From assembly GCF_910594005.1 (NCBI RefSeq), contig NC_057815.1:66354052-66418051 (forward strand): a stretch of DNA of 64,000 nucleotides, given 5' to 3'. Positions 10,229-20,759 of the stretch are shown one piece after another. Positions within the stretch are counted from its first letter, which is position 1, and every line of letters starts with the position of its first letter. Both the position numbers and the translations under genes were made by a program. Source of the stretch: Cervus elaphus. Lineage: Eukaryota; Chordata; Mammalia; Artiodactyla; Cervidae. Below the pieces are notes generated by a model that did not search any database, was not told the origin of the DNA, and worked only from the letters and a program-made list of their open reading frames with translations.

Positions 10229-12015
10229 CAAATGAACACACAAGAGGAAGAGATAAGAAGGAAGGAGACAATAAAGATGCCTTTCTGCATTTTGGCTTTA
10301 TACAAATGGACAGATGGTGGTATCTTCCCCAGGAATGAATACACAGGCAGGCTATTTAACTGCAGAAAGGGCTGCTGGATTATAATACAAATGATCCTAG
10401 GTTTAGCAGAACTATAAGAAAAGAGAAGTCACTATTTCTCCTACAGTGAGAGATGTCAGGAAAACCTATGTGAACTTAAGTACTCTGGAACTGGATCTGA
10501 AAAGGGCAAATGCGAATTTGACCAACTGAGAAAGGAAAGGGGTATTTCAGGTTTTAGCAAAACTTATGTGAAAAAAAACCTGTGATATAAAAAATAATAA
10601 GGAAAATGTGGAGTAGGGTTGGTGGAGTAAATTTTTACTTCAAAGCAACCAACTTGTTCTTTGAAGCTTACATTTACACTTTATATAGTGAACTCTTCTT
10701 TAGTATTTAGGAGATAACTACTCTCAAAGAAGTTTTCCATGAAGTTATTCTTGTACTTTAAGAAAGACCCTCCAATGTCTTTCTTTTACATTATTCAGCG
10801 TAAAGCACTATTACTACCACTGTACTTAAAATGCAATCTTAAAAACACATTTAAAAAGATGTTTTCTTGAAGAGTTGTGGTCTAAATAATAACTAGGATA
10901 TATCATTTTAAGTTAATTTACTGTGCTTATAAAACTCAGTGTTTCCTTTACTATAAATAAGAGGTAGAAAATTATCTGCTTGATAATTTTGAAAATTTTG
11001 AAAAATTGCTTGAATTATGCTTAGCTCTCCAGTGAATGTTGCTATTACAACAATGTAATAAGAGAAAGTATGTGCATAAATCCTGTTGGACTTAAACGGA
11101 GAGGACATGTTAAATGTCCAGTTTATACAATGCTGTTGCCAATATAACTTGGAAGTTTGCCCAGTAAAAGGTTATCTTACTTTTAGGAGGCAAAAGGCCA
11201 AATCTACCTGATATTAAATACTAAATGTCAGTTATCTGATCATTTTCAAGTTCACATCAACCATTACACTCCAGAGAGTTTTGCTGACTCCTATAGAGTT
11301 CTTCCCTTTATTCTAAAAGCAATTTATATATAAGTTTAATCAAGAGAAAATCCTACTGACTAAAAAGCACTGACTTAGCTTCTCTCTCTTACTTCAATAG
11401 TTTTTACTGCATTTTTCCATTTTTCAATAGACTGTTTAACCACAAAATGATGGCTATACTTTTATGAATTTTTTTTTCTTCCCCCCACATTTTGGGAATT
11501 TTTTTCACATTGCTAGAAGCCATTAGTAAGAAAAACAGCAGTTTTCATTGAGTGTTACAGTCATCTTCCAATACAGATTTATATTATTTGCTGTCAAAAA
11601 ATAAACTTAGGGGATTTATTTTATAATATTTAAAACCTTACCAATTGGAAGACATAAATGATGACACATTTTTAGAGAAAAATATACTAACTGTGCCTTA
11701 TTTAGAATCTTAAAGTCACTAGACATCATCAAAATTATGTGGTTTTTTTTTTTTTATTTTAAAAATTAAAGTTAGATTTCAAAGCTTGGATTAGCTGATA
11801 TCTATTTGTAAGCTTCTGACTGAAGGGTCTTATTGAGGGGGAAAAACAAGGTAGGTGCTGTTGTTTTTAAATAATAACAAAAGTATTATATTAGTCAACG
11901 TAACCAAACTGTCCACTTGATCTCAAAGACAACTATAAAAGCAGTTCCTTCTTCAAGCAGAAACTGGAATGTTTCAAATCAACAAGCAAATAATTTTATG
12001 AGCTGGACCCTTTGT
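10229..12015. other. Unique intronic sequence, no feature recognised
   Basis: AT-rich, with no clear exon or young repeat. Short homopolymer runs are present, such as T runs near 11740-11755. Frames such as 10908-11108 (minus) look fortuitous. Confidence 0.5.
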
Positions 12016-12529
12016 TTTTGTTGTTCAGTCGTTAACTCATGACTGACTCTTTGGACCCCATGGACTGAAGCATGCCAGGTTCCGCTATCCTCCACTAGCT
12101 CCCAGAGTTTGCTCAGATTCATGTCCACTGGGTCAGTGATACTGTCTAGCCATCTCATCCTCTGCCACCCCCTTTATCCTTTTGCCTTCAATCTTTCCTG
12201 GCATCACAGTCTTCTCGAATGAGTTGGCTCTTCGCATCAGGTGGCCAAAGTATTGGAGTTTCAGCATCAGTCCTTCCAATGAATATTCAATTCTTCAGGA
12301 TTGACTGTTTTCATCTCCCTTCCAGTACAAGGGACTCTTAAGAGTCTTCTTCAATACCACAATTTAAAAGCATCAATTCTTTGCTGTTCAGCCTTCTTTA
12401 TGGTCCAACTCTCATACCTTACATGACTACTCAAAAAACCATAGCTTTGGCTATATGGACTTTGGTCAGCAAAGTGATGTCTCTGCTTTTTAATATGCTG
12501 TCTAGGTTGGTTAGTTTTCCTTCCAACTG
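12016..12529 (-). mobile_element. BovB 3'-end fragment, reverse orientation
   Basis: It starts with the reversed 3' end (ttgttgttcagtcgttaactc) and runs through reversed 'ggtggccaaagtattggag' and 'tgtctctgctttttaatatgctgtctagg' to 'gttttccttccaa', where it stops abruptly. Confidence 0.88.
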
Positions 12530-12530
12530 G

Positions 12531-12595
12531 AGGAGGGAATAGCAAACCACTCCAGTATTCTTGTTGTAACAATTCCATGAACAGTATGAAAAGCA
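12531..12595 (+). mobile_element. Bov-A SINE remnant
   Basis: A short stretch with 'ggagggaatagcaaaccact', 'ccagtattcttg' and 'aattccatgaacag' matches the middle of the Bov-A unit. It lies directly against the BovB fragment. Confidence 0.6.
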
Positions 12596-12778
12596 TCCTT
12601 AGTTATCTTAAAATAGAGGGGGGCAATCCAGAAGAGACAGATACAATGTGACTGAATATTGAAGGCCAATGACAGTCATTCTTCCTCATTTCTCCTGTTG
12701 GATGGAAAACATAATTAACCATTAAAGTTAACAGCTGAGTACTTAATATTCACACTCAACTAATATTTAAAATCAAGC

Positions 12779-12922
12779 TTCCCTGGTTGCTCAGTGGTAA
12801 AGGATCCACCTGCCATTACAGGAGATGCAGGTTCGATCCTTTCCTGGAGAAGGAAATGGCAACCCACTCTAGTATTCTTGTCTGGAGAATCCCATGGACA
12901 GAGGAGCCTGGTGGGCTACAGT
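12779..12922 (+). mobile_element. Bov-tA SINE, 5' part (split by a BovB insertion)
   Basis: The tRNA head (cttccctggttgctcagtgg) and body run normally to 'ctggtgggctacagt' and are then cut by a reverse BovB. The missing SINE 3' end resumes at 14101. The junction word tgggctacagt (12912-12922) is repeated as tgggctatagt at 14101-14111, as expected for an insertion-site duplication. Confidence 0.88.
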
Positions 12923-14100
12923 ACAGTTCAGTTCAGTTCAGTCGCTCAGTCGTGTCTGACTCTTTGTGATCCCGTGGACTGCAGCATGCCAGGCTTTCCT
13001 GTCCATCACCAACTCCTGGAGCTTGCTCAAGCTCATGGCCATAAAGTTGGCAATGCCATCCAACCATCTCATCCTCTGTGGTCCCCTTCTCCTCCTGCCT
13101 TCAATCTTTCCCAGCATCAGGGTCTTTAAATGAGTCTGTTCTCTGCATCAGGTGGCCAAAGTATTAGAGTTTCAGCTTCAGCATCAGACCTTCCAGTGAA
13201 TATTCAGGATTGATTCCCTTTAGGATTGACTGGTTGGATCTCCTTGCAGTCCAAGGGACTCTCAAGAATCTTTTCAACACCACAGTTCAAAAGCATTAAT
13301 TCTTCAGTGCTAAGCCTTCTTTATAGTCCAACTCTCACATCTACAAATGACTACTGGAAAAACCATAGCCTTGACTAGATGGACCTTTGTTGGCAAAGTA
13401 ATGTCTCTGCTTTTTAATATGCTATCTAGTTTGGTCATAACTTTCCTTCCAAGGAGTAAGCATCTTTTAATTTCATGGATGCAGTCACCATCTGCACTGA
13501 TTTTGGAGCCCCAAAAAATAAAGTCTGTCACTGTTTCCATTGTTTCCCCATCTATTTGTCATGAAATGATGGACCAGATGCCATGATCTTAGTTTTCTGA
13601 ATGTTGAGCTTTAAGCCAACTTTTTCACTCTCCTCTTTCACTTTCGTCAAGAGGTTCTTTAGTTCTTTGCTTTCTGCCATAAGGGTGGTGTCATCTGCGT
13701 ATCTGAGGTTATTGATATTTCTCCCAGCAATCTTGATTCCAGCTTGTGCTTCATCCAGCCCAGCATTTTGCAAGGTGTACTCTGCATATAAGTTAAATAA
13801 GCAGGGTGACAATATACAGCCTTGATGTACTCCTTTCCCAATTTGGAACCACTCTGTTGTTCCATGTCGGTTCTAATTGTTGCTTCTTGACCTGCATAGA
13901 GATTTCTCAGGAGGCAGGTAAGGTGGTCTGATATTCCCATCTCTTTAAGAATTTTCCAGTTTATTGTGATCCACACAGTCAAAGGCTTTGGCATAGTCAA
14001 TAAAGCAAAAGTAGATGTTTTTCTGGAACTCTCTTGCTTTTTCTATGATCCAACAGATGTTAGCAATTTGATACCTGGTTCCTCCGCCTTTTCTAAATCA
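12923..14100 (-). mobile_element. BovB LINE inserted into a Bov-tA SINE
   Basis: It reads from the reversed 3' tail (acagttcagttcagttcag) through the reversed reverse-transcriptase region to 'ccttttctaaatca', with the truncated 5' end at 14100. On the minus strand, 13552-13812 encodes the block with L-R-Y-A-D-D-T-T-L and the K-L-N-I-Q-K-T-K-I segment. It is flanked by an 11-bp near-perfect target-site duplication inside a SINE, so this BovB is younger than that SINE. Confidence 0.92.
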
Positions 14101-14190
14101 TGGGCTATAGTCCATGCATGGGGTCACAAAACGAGCCAGTTGTGACTAAACAAACAAACTCAGTGACTAAACAAACAAGCAAACAAAACA
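14101..14190 (+). mobile_element. Bov-tA SINE, 3' part and tail (continuation of 12779-12922)
   Basis: It resumes with 'tgggctatagtccatgcatgg', then 'gggtcacaaaacgagccagttgtgac', and ends in an (aaacaaac)n-like tail. Confidence 0.82.
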
Positions 14191-14260
14191 AATATTTAAA
14201 GTCACCACCTTACGCAGTAGATGTAACATAAGTTTTTAAAGGCTAAGTAATCTGTATAAG

Positions 14261-14471
14261 GAGCTTTCCTGGTGGCTCAGATGGTAAAGCCTCTGCCTGC
14301 AATGCAGAGAGCCCAGTTTGATCCCTGGGTTGGGAAGATCTCCTGGAGAAGGAAATGGCAACCCACTCCAGTATTCTTGCCTGGAGAATCCCACAGATGG
14401 AGGAGCCTGGTAGGCTACAGTCTGTGGGGTTGCAGAAAGTCGGACATGACTGAGCTACTTCACTTCACTTC
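14261..14471 (+). mobile_element. Bov-tA SINE with perfect target-site duplication
   Basis: A complete head-to-tail Bov-tA, from 'gagctttcctggtggctcag' to 'gacatgactgagctacttcacttcactt'. The 12-bp word aatctgtataag occurs perfectly on both sides (14249-14260 and 14472-14483). Confidence 0.95.
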
Positions 14472-14723
14472 AATCTGTATAAGATCATCAAAATCATGTC
14501 TTTTTTCAAAGTTTAAAACACTTTCTGAGCACTCAGTTCATTCTGATATAACTATAGACTATCTCAAATAACTATATACTTTGGCTAAGGGCTATCTATA
14601 AGTTCTTTAAAGGACAGGGCTATAAAAATCTAGCACAGTTCAGTCTCTGCTGAGTAAATAAGTGCTAAACCCAATCTTTAACCATTCACATTAACCATGT
14701 GAACAAATAAACATACACATTTT

Positions 14724-15860
14724 TTAATTGAGTTTTTTCTAAGAGTTTTTAGGTTTATAGAAAAACTGAGCAGAAAGTACAGAGTTCCCAAATCGTACCC
14801 TGCCCCATACACTGTCCTAATATTACATCTTGCATTAGTGCAATATATTTGTTACAACTAATGAAATAGTATATTGATACTTTATTAACTAAAGTCCAGT
14901 CTACATTAGGATTATGTTGTATAGCTCTATGAGTTTTGACAGACACACAATGTCTTGTGTCTACCAATGTACTGTCATAATAATAATTTCACTGCTTTAA
15001 AACTTCCTTGTGTACCACCTATTCATCTTCCCTTCATCCTCCTCCCTCTTAACCCCTGGCAAACACTGATCTTTTTACCATCTCTAGTTTTGCCTTTTCC
15101 AGAATGTCATATATTTGGAAAAATATAGCGTTGTAGCCATTTCAGATCAGCTTCTTCCACTTTACAAGATGCATGACGTGTCTGCTGTGTCTCTTAGTGG
15201 CTAGATAGCTCAGTTCCTTTTATCACTAACTACTCCTTCATTGTCAAGATGTGCCACAAGTCGTTTACACTTTCACCTACTAAAGGACATCTTATCTGCT
15301 ACTAAATCTTAGTAATAAACAAGGCTACTATAAAGCTACTATAAATACTCACATAGTATAGTTTTTTGTGTGAACTTAAGTTCTGAACACATCTAAGCAA
15401 ACATCAAAACGTGCAACTGCCTGATTTTGTGGTAAGACCATGCTCAGCTTCCAAAAGTGGATGCACCGTTTTCCATTCCCACTAGCGATGGGAAACCATT
15501 GCTCCACATCCTAGACAGCATTTGGTATTGTCAGTATTTTGGATTTTAGCCAAACAGGTGTGTAGTGGTGTCTTACTGGCAATTCCCTAATGACTATGAT
15601 GTTAAGCATCTTTCATATGCTTATCTACCATCTGTGTATCTTTTCTGTTGAAGTATCAGTTCAGGTATTTGACCTACTTTTTAATTGGGTCATCTACTTA
15701 TTACTGAATTTAAAGATGTATTTGTATAATTTTGATTTAAGTCCTTTATCAGACACATGTTTGGCAGATACTGTCTTCCAGTCTTGTCTTTTCATTTTCT
15801 TAACAGTTGCTTTCTCAGAGAAGACATTTTTAATTTGACATCTGTATTTTCAACACTGAG
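14724..15860 (-). mobile_element. Old L1 3' region, reverse orientation
   Basis: The strand shown reads like the reversed 3' portion of an ancient mammalian L1: 'ccctggcaaacactgatcttt', 'agttttgccttttccagaatgtcatat', 'cacatcctagacagcatttggtattgtcag', 'ctaatgactatgatgttaagcatctttcatatgc' and 'gtcctttatcagacac'. No usable reading frame remains. Confidence 0.72.
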
Positions 15861-16930
15861 TTTTACTAAGGTAAAGGAATCTTTAGACTTCAGGAAACAG
15901 ATTAGTGAACAAGGAAAAAACTAAGGCTTCAAGGTTAGTTCTGACAATGGACTAAGTATGAAAATATATACAGGTGGTATTTCACTCTAAAGTAGTGATA
16001 TGATTATGAAAAATTACATATAATCTAACTTTTGTGAATAATAAACATAGAACTCTGAACTTAACTAAACTCTGCATAAGATGAGAAAGTTTTATGCAAA
16101 TCATTTCATAATTTGGCTGTTTTGAAAGTTTCAGTCACCATCATTTTTTCTTAAAATACGGGTAATCTCATTTCTACAAAAATAGTTTCTCATTCCTAAT
16201 GCTTCTAACAATACCAGTAAGAGAATAATTTTCACAAATTCAGAAATCTTTTGTTAGAAAGCAACATGTTATCTTCTGTTTTTGAATGGTCCTTTATCAA
16301 GAGAAAGTCTTATTATACAGCTATGTACAAAGGCTATGAAGTAAACAGAGAGTAAAAGCCACCAGACAGATTTGAGAGATGGGAAAAGCACAGCCAGGGA
16401 AAGTTTCACAGAAGAAGTGATATTTGAGCTGGGCCTTAAAGGAAGAAGTATAGAGGACTTCCCAGTGACCAAGGAGAGGGGAAGCGATGTGCATAAACAA
16501 ATGTGTGTAGCATAATAATGGGAAGGAACTGTGGAGTCAGATAACACTGGGTTTAAATCTTGGTCCATTACTCTCTCATAGTACAATGCTAAACAAGTAG
16601 TATCTCCTTTCTTATCTGTAAAATGGAGGTAAATTCATGACTTACAGGGCGTGTAAAGCTTAAGCAAAGCTATTTTAATAAGCATTCAATAAGTCTTAAA
16701 TATCCCATTGAAATTTAAAGGAGGGAGTAATCATCAGATCTTTATTTCTAAATGATGATCAACAATGCTGATATGGAAGCTTCATTATAAAGAGAAAGGT
16801 GGGTGATCCAAACAGGAAGTTACTATGTGCCCTAAGCAGTGCAAGGAGAAAAGAAGAGATGCTGTAAAGCAAAACTGCAGCCTGGGAACTAACACATGTT
16901 GTAGGGGGAAAAGACTGAAACAACTGAAAT
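15861..16930. other. Intronic sequence with old repeat relics
   Basis: Mostly unassigned. The stretch 16380-16520 (tgatatttgagctgggccttaaagg and following) resembles a common ancient mammalian interspersed repeat whose family I cannot name with confidence. A MIR relic lies at 16535-16715. The last four bases, aaat (16927-16930), are the provirus target-site duplication. Confidence 0.5.
16535..16715 (-). mobile_element. MIR SINE relic, reverse orientation
   Basis: Reversed MIR order is visible: 'actgggtttaaatcttggtccattact', then 'cttatctgtaaaatggag', then 'gcattcaataagt'. Confidence 0.6.
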
Positions 16931-17370
16931 TGTTACGTAGTTAGAATAGGAAAAAGAAGTCCAGAATGGTGGTGGCTAAAAGACAAAGAAGGGAAACGCC
17001 CGTGAAAATGGAACAAAGGAAGGTCTGAGGACTGGAGTGAGGACATCAGGTAAAACAAACAGCCCTCCTGGCTAGCCCAATCTATGTAGGGCAGGCCCAG
17101 GGGAAGGAGAAAAAGCATAAAAAGAGGAGTCAAAATTGGGCCAGGGGCTTCTCTTCTCTTCACATCTTTTGGGTCGGCCTGCCCTCATGCCTTAAGGATA
17201 TATTCTCCTTTGCTTTCTAAATAAAACTGAGCTGTAACAGTCGTCCAACCAAGGAAATTACAAGCAGCTGTAACACTGGTCCATCCAAGGGCTGTAACAC
17301 TGGTCCGTCCGTCACTTCAAATTGTTGTTGTGATGAGACAGAACCAAGGAAATTACACGCTCTCTCGACA
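16931..17370 (+). repeat. Provirus 5' LTR
   Basis: It starts TGTTACG and ends CTCGACA. It contains a TATA-like CATAAAAAG (17116-17124), a polyadenylation signal AATAAA (17220-17225) and, downstream of that, repeated 'gctgtaacactggtcc' units (near 17268-17310). It pairs with the LTR of equal length at 23319-23758. Confidence 0.93.
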
Positions 17371-17374
17371 TCTA

Positions 17375-17392
17375 CGGTGCCATGACTCGGAT
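17375..17392 (+). promoter_or_regulatory. Primer binding site, tRNA-His type
   Basis: Four bases after the LTR lies cggtgccatgactcggat. This differs at only two positions from the complement of the 3' end of vertebrate tRNA-His (TGGTGCCGTGACTCGGAT). This is the minus-strand DNA priming site of class I elements that use His tRNA. Confidence 0.8.
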
Positions 17393-17714
17393 TTAACCCG
17401 GCTGAAACAACCTCAACTCGGCTCCCGCAAGGTGGAAGCCAAGCACAGCAGAAGCTCGGCGAAAGCTCCCACAGTGGAAGCAGAACGCAAAGAAAACCCA
17501 GTGCAGGGGAAGTGACAAGAAGCCCAGTGTGCTGGAAACCAGAGAGCAAAAACAAACGCGACAGAAAGCTCAGGCGGCTCAGTCTCAGATTCCAGAAGAC
17601 CTCTCCGGTTAAGGTAGGAGATCCTCGCTCCTATGGCTGGAAGGACATATGGCTAACAAAATCTTAATTCCTTTACAATCGTTTCTTCATTTCTTGTTTC
17701 CTTGAACCCCCTGC

Positions 17715-17726
17715 AAACAGGTGAGT
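17715..17726 (+). promoter_or_regulatory. Consensus 5' splice donor in the provirus leader
   Basis: The sequence aaacag/gtgagt (cut after 17720) is a full consensus donor, placed about 330 bases after the primer site. This is where a retroviral leader donor for a spliced env message is expected. Whether it is used is not known. Confidence 0.5.
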
Positions 17727-18137
17727 GGCAGTGGGTACAACCGAGGGACTCTGGCAGGGGCTACTCCTCAGTGTGTCCCAAAAGCTCCACTATCTGCTTG
17801 GGCCCCAGTAGCTGTTGCTCAGGTGGGTGGGGGTTCTTCTGTCCTTAATCTTCTTTTGTGCCAAAGATCAGGCCAATGCAAACTGTGAGCACAGGTCAGG
17901 TATTTAGCAGATTTTCCGGCAGATTATGAAGGGTATTCCTCATATGTTTTTCCCACTGCTTTTTCCTTCTGTCCCTCAGGTCCTCTTTCCATCTATGCCA
18001 CTGCTTACAAAGTATTGGGCAAGTCATCATCTTTCCATTTTCTGAAAGTTGTGCTTGAAACCGTTTACCTAAGATTGGGACTCAACCCCATGTGGCAGGG
18101 ACTTTGTGCTATGCTTAGTCACTCAGTTGTATCCGGC

Positions 18138-18611
18138 TGGGACTTGAGCCCAGCCAAAACTCCCAGTGCATGGTTTTAGGACCTAATGAAGCTCAGGCTC
18201 TGATGTCTCATTGCAAAAATTCAGTGAGAGACACAGGGATAAGTAAGAGATGGATTTGCTAGGATTCAGAGAAAAGCACACTCCACAGAGTGTGGGCCAT
18301 TGCAGAGGGTGAGGGCACTGGCCATGGAATCTGGTGTGGTTAGTTTTTATGAGCTAGGTGATTTCATATGGTAATGAGTGGGAGGATCACTCCAACAATT
18401 GGGGAACCACCCACTCCTCAGTATTTTGAGGGTGACTTGGAACTGTCCTGGCACCTCTGGGTGTATCATTTAGCTTGCAGACTGGGGCTCAAGGTTTAGT
18501 TGAATTTGACTTGTCATCTTGGACCCATTTGATTTTAATCAGTTTATGTTATGCCCTTGGGCTATGTCATTCTTTCAAAAGTTGTGCCCTGACCCCTTCC
18601 CTCCTGTTTCA
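18138..18611 (+). mobile_element. LTR of a second ruminant ERV family nested in the provirus
   Basis: The stretch begins tgggacttgagcccagcc and ends cctcctgtttca. It carries motifs I recognise from a common ruminant ERV LTR of the BTLTR1 kind: 'tgtctcattgcaaaaattcagtgagagac', 'ctccacagagtgtgggcc', 'gtggttagtttttatgagctagg', 'ggaactgtcctggc' and 'aaaagttgtgccctg'. A short Bov-A-like scrap (18107-18137) precedes it. No target-site duplication was found, so the ends are uncertain. It could be a solo LTR insertion or a recombination product. Confidence 0.6.
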
Positions 18612-19440
18612 TGCTCTTTTCCTGAGCCCCATCTGGGCCCGCAATGTTGCCTCTACAATCTTCTGGAGGGACAACCAGAAAACAACTGGCCCTTGGGAGA
18701 GAAATACTGTATGATATCCAAGCCCTCTAGATACTCAGGCCTTCATCCTCCATGTTTCCTACAACATGTGCAACAACAGCATCTTTCAGTGGACCCACCA
18801 GGGTGGGTGACAGACACACAATGCCTGCTAGAAGTCCATTTGTTGGTGGCATCCTTTCAAGGGTAATTGGGCTTCCAGGGATAATGTTTGCCACTTTGGG
18901 AGTTAGCCCTGCAGGGTTTTTGGGCCCAAACCCTTACCACACTTCTCCTAAAGTTACAAACATACCCCTGGACCAAATCTCCACTCCACTTTTATGGAAC
19001 ATCTGGTCTGTTGCCTCTTACCAATCTGTTCTTAAGCCACTTACTAACTCTACAGTCAGGACCCTGCCCCCTTGTAGGCAACACTGCTCCACCCCATTTA
19101 TATTAAAATACTCGTAATGCCCCTAACAGGACCAGATAACCCACTCCTTTGTCATTATATCTGCTACTACCTAAAGTGGGTCTATGACAATGAAATGTTT
19201 ACCACTGGAAACACCCTAAATTGCTCTTATGGAGGATTAGGGGAAGAAATCAGTGACTTACATTCCCTCAGAGCAGTAAGAGGATAAGGCTTATGGCTGT
19301 TTCACCAGGTTTCCAGTCTCAGGACACAGGCTTGAATTACTTTACATCATGGTATCTATTCCCATCCACAGTGGACAAACCAGCAATGAGTTAAGATTAC
19401 AACATCTTAATTCTACCTAGCACTGTTTACGCTGGAGACC
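18612..19440 (+). other. Unassigned provirus segment, possibly displaced env-like
   Basis: Broken open stretches (18519-18866 and 18752-19117) contain Cys-rich and N-glycosylation-like words, such as N-S-T near 19040-19055 and N-C-S in 'aattgctctta' near 19211. These would suit a retroviral surface protein, yet the segment lies upstream of Gag. It could also be matrix or leader sequence of an unusual element. I did not recognise any diagnostic domain. Confidence 0.3.
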
Positions 19441-19760
19441 TTGGGGATACCCAACTCCAGTCCGGGGGGTCCCAGGAGGTAGATCTGCCTTGAGCTGCCT
19501 AGGGATCTGGCCCTCAGAAGGTTGTCATGCCTCAACCTGCTCGGGGGTCTGCCAGTCCAGGGGTCCCAGGAGGTCGACATGCCTCAACCTGCCCCGGGAC
19601 CAATTCTCGGGAGGCCAACATGCCTCAACCTGCTGATCTCCAGGAGGTTCCCATGCCTCAACCTGCCTCGGGATCTGCACCCTGACCCAGGTACGGGTGC
19701 CCAGGGTACCCAGGCCAGGTACCCTGACCCGGCCCTCAAGTTGCCACAGTACTGGGTAGG
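19441..19760 (+). repeat. GC-rich degenerate tandem repeat in the provirus
   Basis: The word catgcctcaacctgc recurs at 19526, 19578, 19619 and 19652, with spacings of 52, 41 and 33 bases. Between copies are related 'cgggatct', 'ccaggaggt' words, and a 'ggtaccc' cluster lies at 19690-19730. Base composition is much more G+C rich than the surroundings. Spacings are not multiples of three, so no single frame is conserved, although one frame gives M-P-Q-P-A. It may be a decayed proline-rich Gag linker. Confidence 0.7.
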
Positions 19761-19799
19761 ATAACCTTCAGAAAGACTCATCCCTAAGGAAGTCCACTC

Positions 19800-20394
19800 A
19801 TGGAAATAGAAGGAAGCCTATTAGCTGTGGGACTATGCCCAGTCTCAGCAATAACTCAGGAGCCCAACAAGAATCCCATTGCCTTTCCAGGTTAAAAGAG
19901 GCCCTCCAAAAGTTTACGAATCTGGACTTAAAACTCTTACAAGGGACAGGTGATTTTAAAGGACAAATTCCTGTGCCAATGTGCATCAGACATCATGATA
20001 AAAACACAACAGCTACACCAGCAGGACACTGCTGCCTCTTTAGATGAGATGGTCCAGATAGCCACCAAAACTTTTTATAACAGAGAACAGGAGAGGGAGG
20101 CCAAGGCCCAGGAAAGGGAGAAAAGGAAAAGACAAGGCATGCCCAGATACTGGCTGCCCTCCACGGAAGCCCTATGGCAACCCCAAGTCTTTAAAGGACA
20201 AGGCACAAGGCAAATGCCTAATCTGTAGACAGGTGGGACACTGGACCAAAGAGTGTCCAAACCGTGACAAGTCTCCTAAAACAGCTTGCTACAAATGCCA
20301 TCAATTGGGACATTGGGTGGCACTCTGCCCTCATGACCCAAGAGTCTCAAGATCAAGCGCCAAGCCTTCCCTCATGATGGTTCAACAGGACTAA
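19800..20394 (+). pseudogene. Gag remnant: capsid C-terminus and nucleocapsid
   Basis: Frameshifted sequence at 19830-20200 resembles a gammaretroviral capsid C-terminal part: L-K-E-A-L-Q-K-F-T-N-L-D, then a charged stretch with A-T-K-T-F-Y-N-R-E-Q and many Lys, Arg and Glu. From 20212 one frame encodes two CCHC zinc knuckles: C-X2-C-X4-H-X4-C at 20215-20256 (C-L-I-C-R-Q-V-G-H-W-T-K-E-C) and again at 20287-20328 (C-Y-K-C-H-Q-L-G-H-W-V-A-L-C). The frame ends at a TAA near 20391. Zinc knuckles bind the packaging signal of genomic RNA. Matrix and most of capsid are not recognisable. The copy is not functional. Confidence 0.85.
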
Positions 20395-20429
20395 AGCTGC
20401 CCACTCCAGCCAGCCTGCCTGTCAAAAAC

Positions 20430-20700
20430 AACCATCACGGGGCTGGAGCCAAGGGTGCAACTGGATGTGGCAAGTAGGCCCAAGAATTTTCTGGTTGACA
20501 CAGGGGCTACCTACTCTGTCCTGACCTCCTGCTCCAGAGCCTTCTCCCCGCAAACCTGTACCATTTTGGGTGCTACAAGAAAAACAATTACAAAAATATT
20601 CACCTGAGCACTTCTTTGTTGCTGGGATGGACAATATTTTCCCACCAGTTTCTGGTGGTCCCTGACTGTCCTACTCCCTTATTGGGAAGAGATCTTTCCC
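20430..20700 (+). pseudogene. Retroviral aspartic protease remnant
   Basis: One frame contains L-V-D-T-G-A-T-Y-S-V-L-T with the active-site D-T-G-A at 20497-20508, and stops at a TGA near 20606. The end of the domain continues in another frame as F-L-V-V-P-D-C-P-T-P-L-L-G-R-D-L near 20650-20690. It is therefore broken by at least one stop and one frameshift. Confidence 0.82.
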
Positions 20701-20759
20701 TGCCTTTGAAATCTTGCAGCTGTTGCAGTCCTGATAGAAGATGCTTTAAAACTCTCTCT

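Noticed and set aside
17217..17555. 112-codon minus-strand frame over the 5' LTR
   Set aside because: It is antisense to the LTR and leader. The protein-like look comes from the repeated LTR units.
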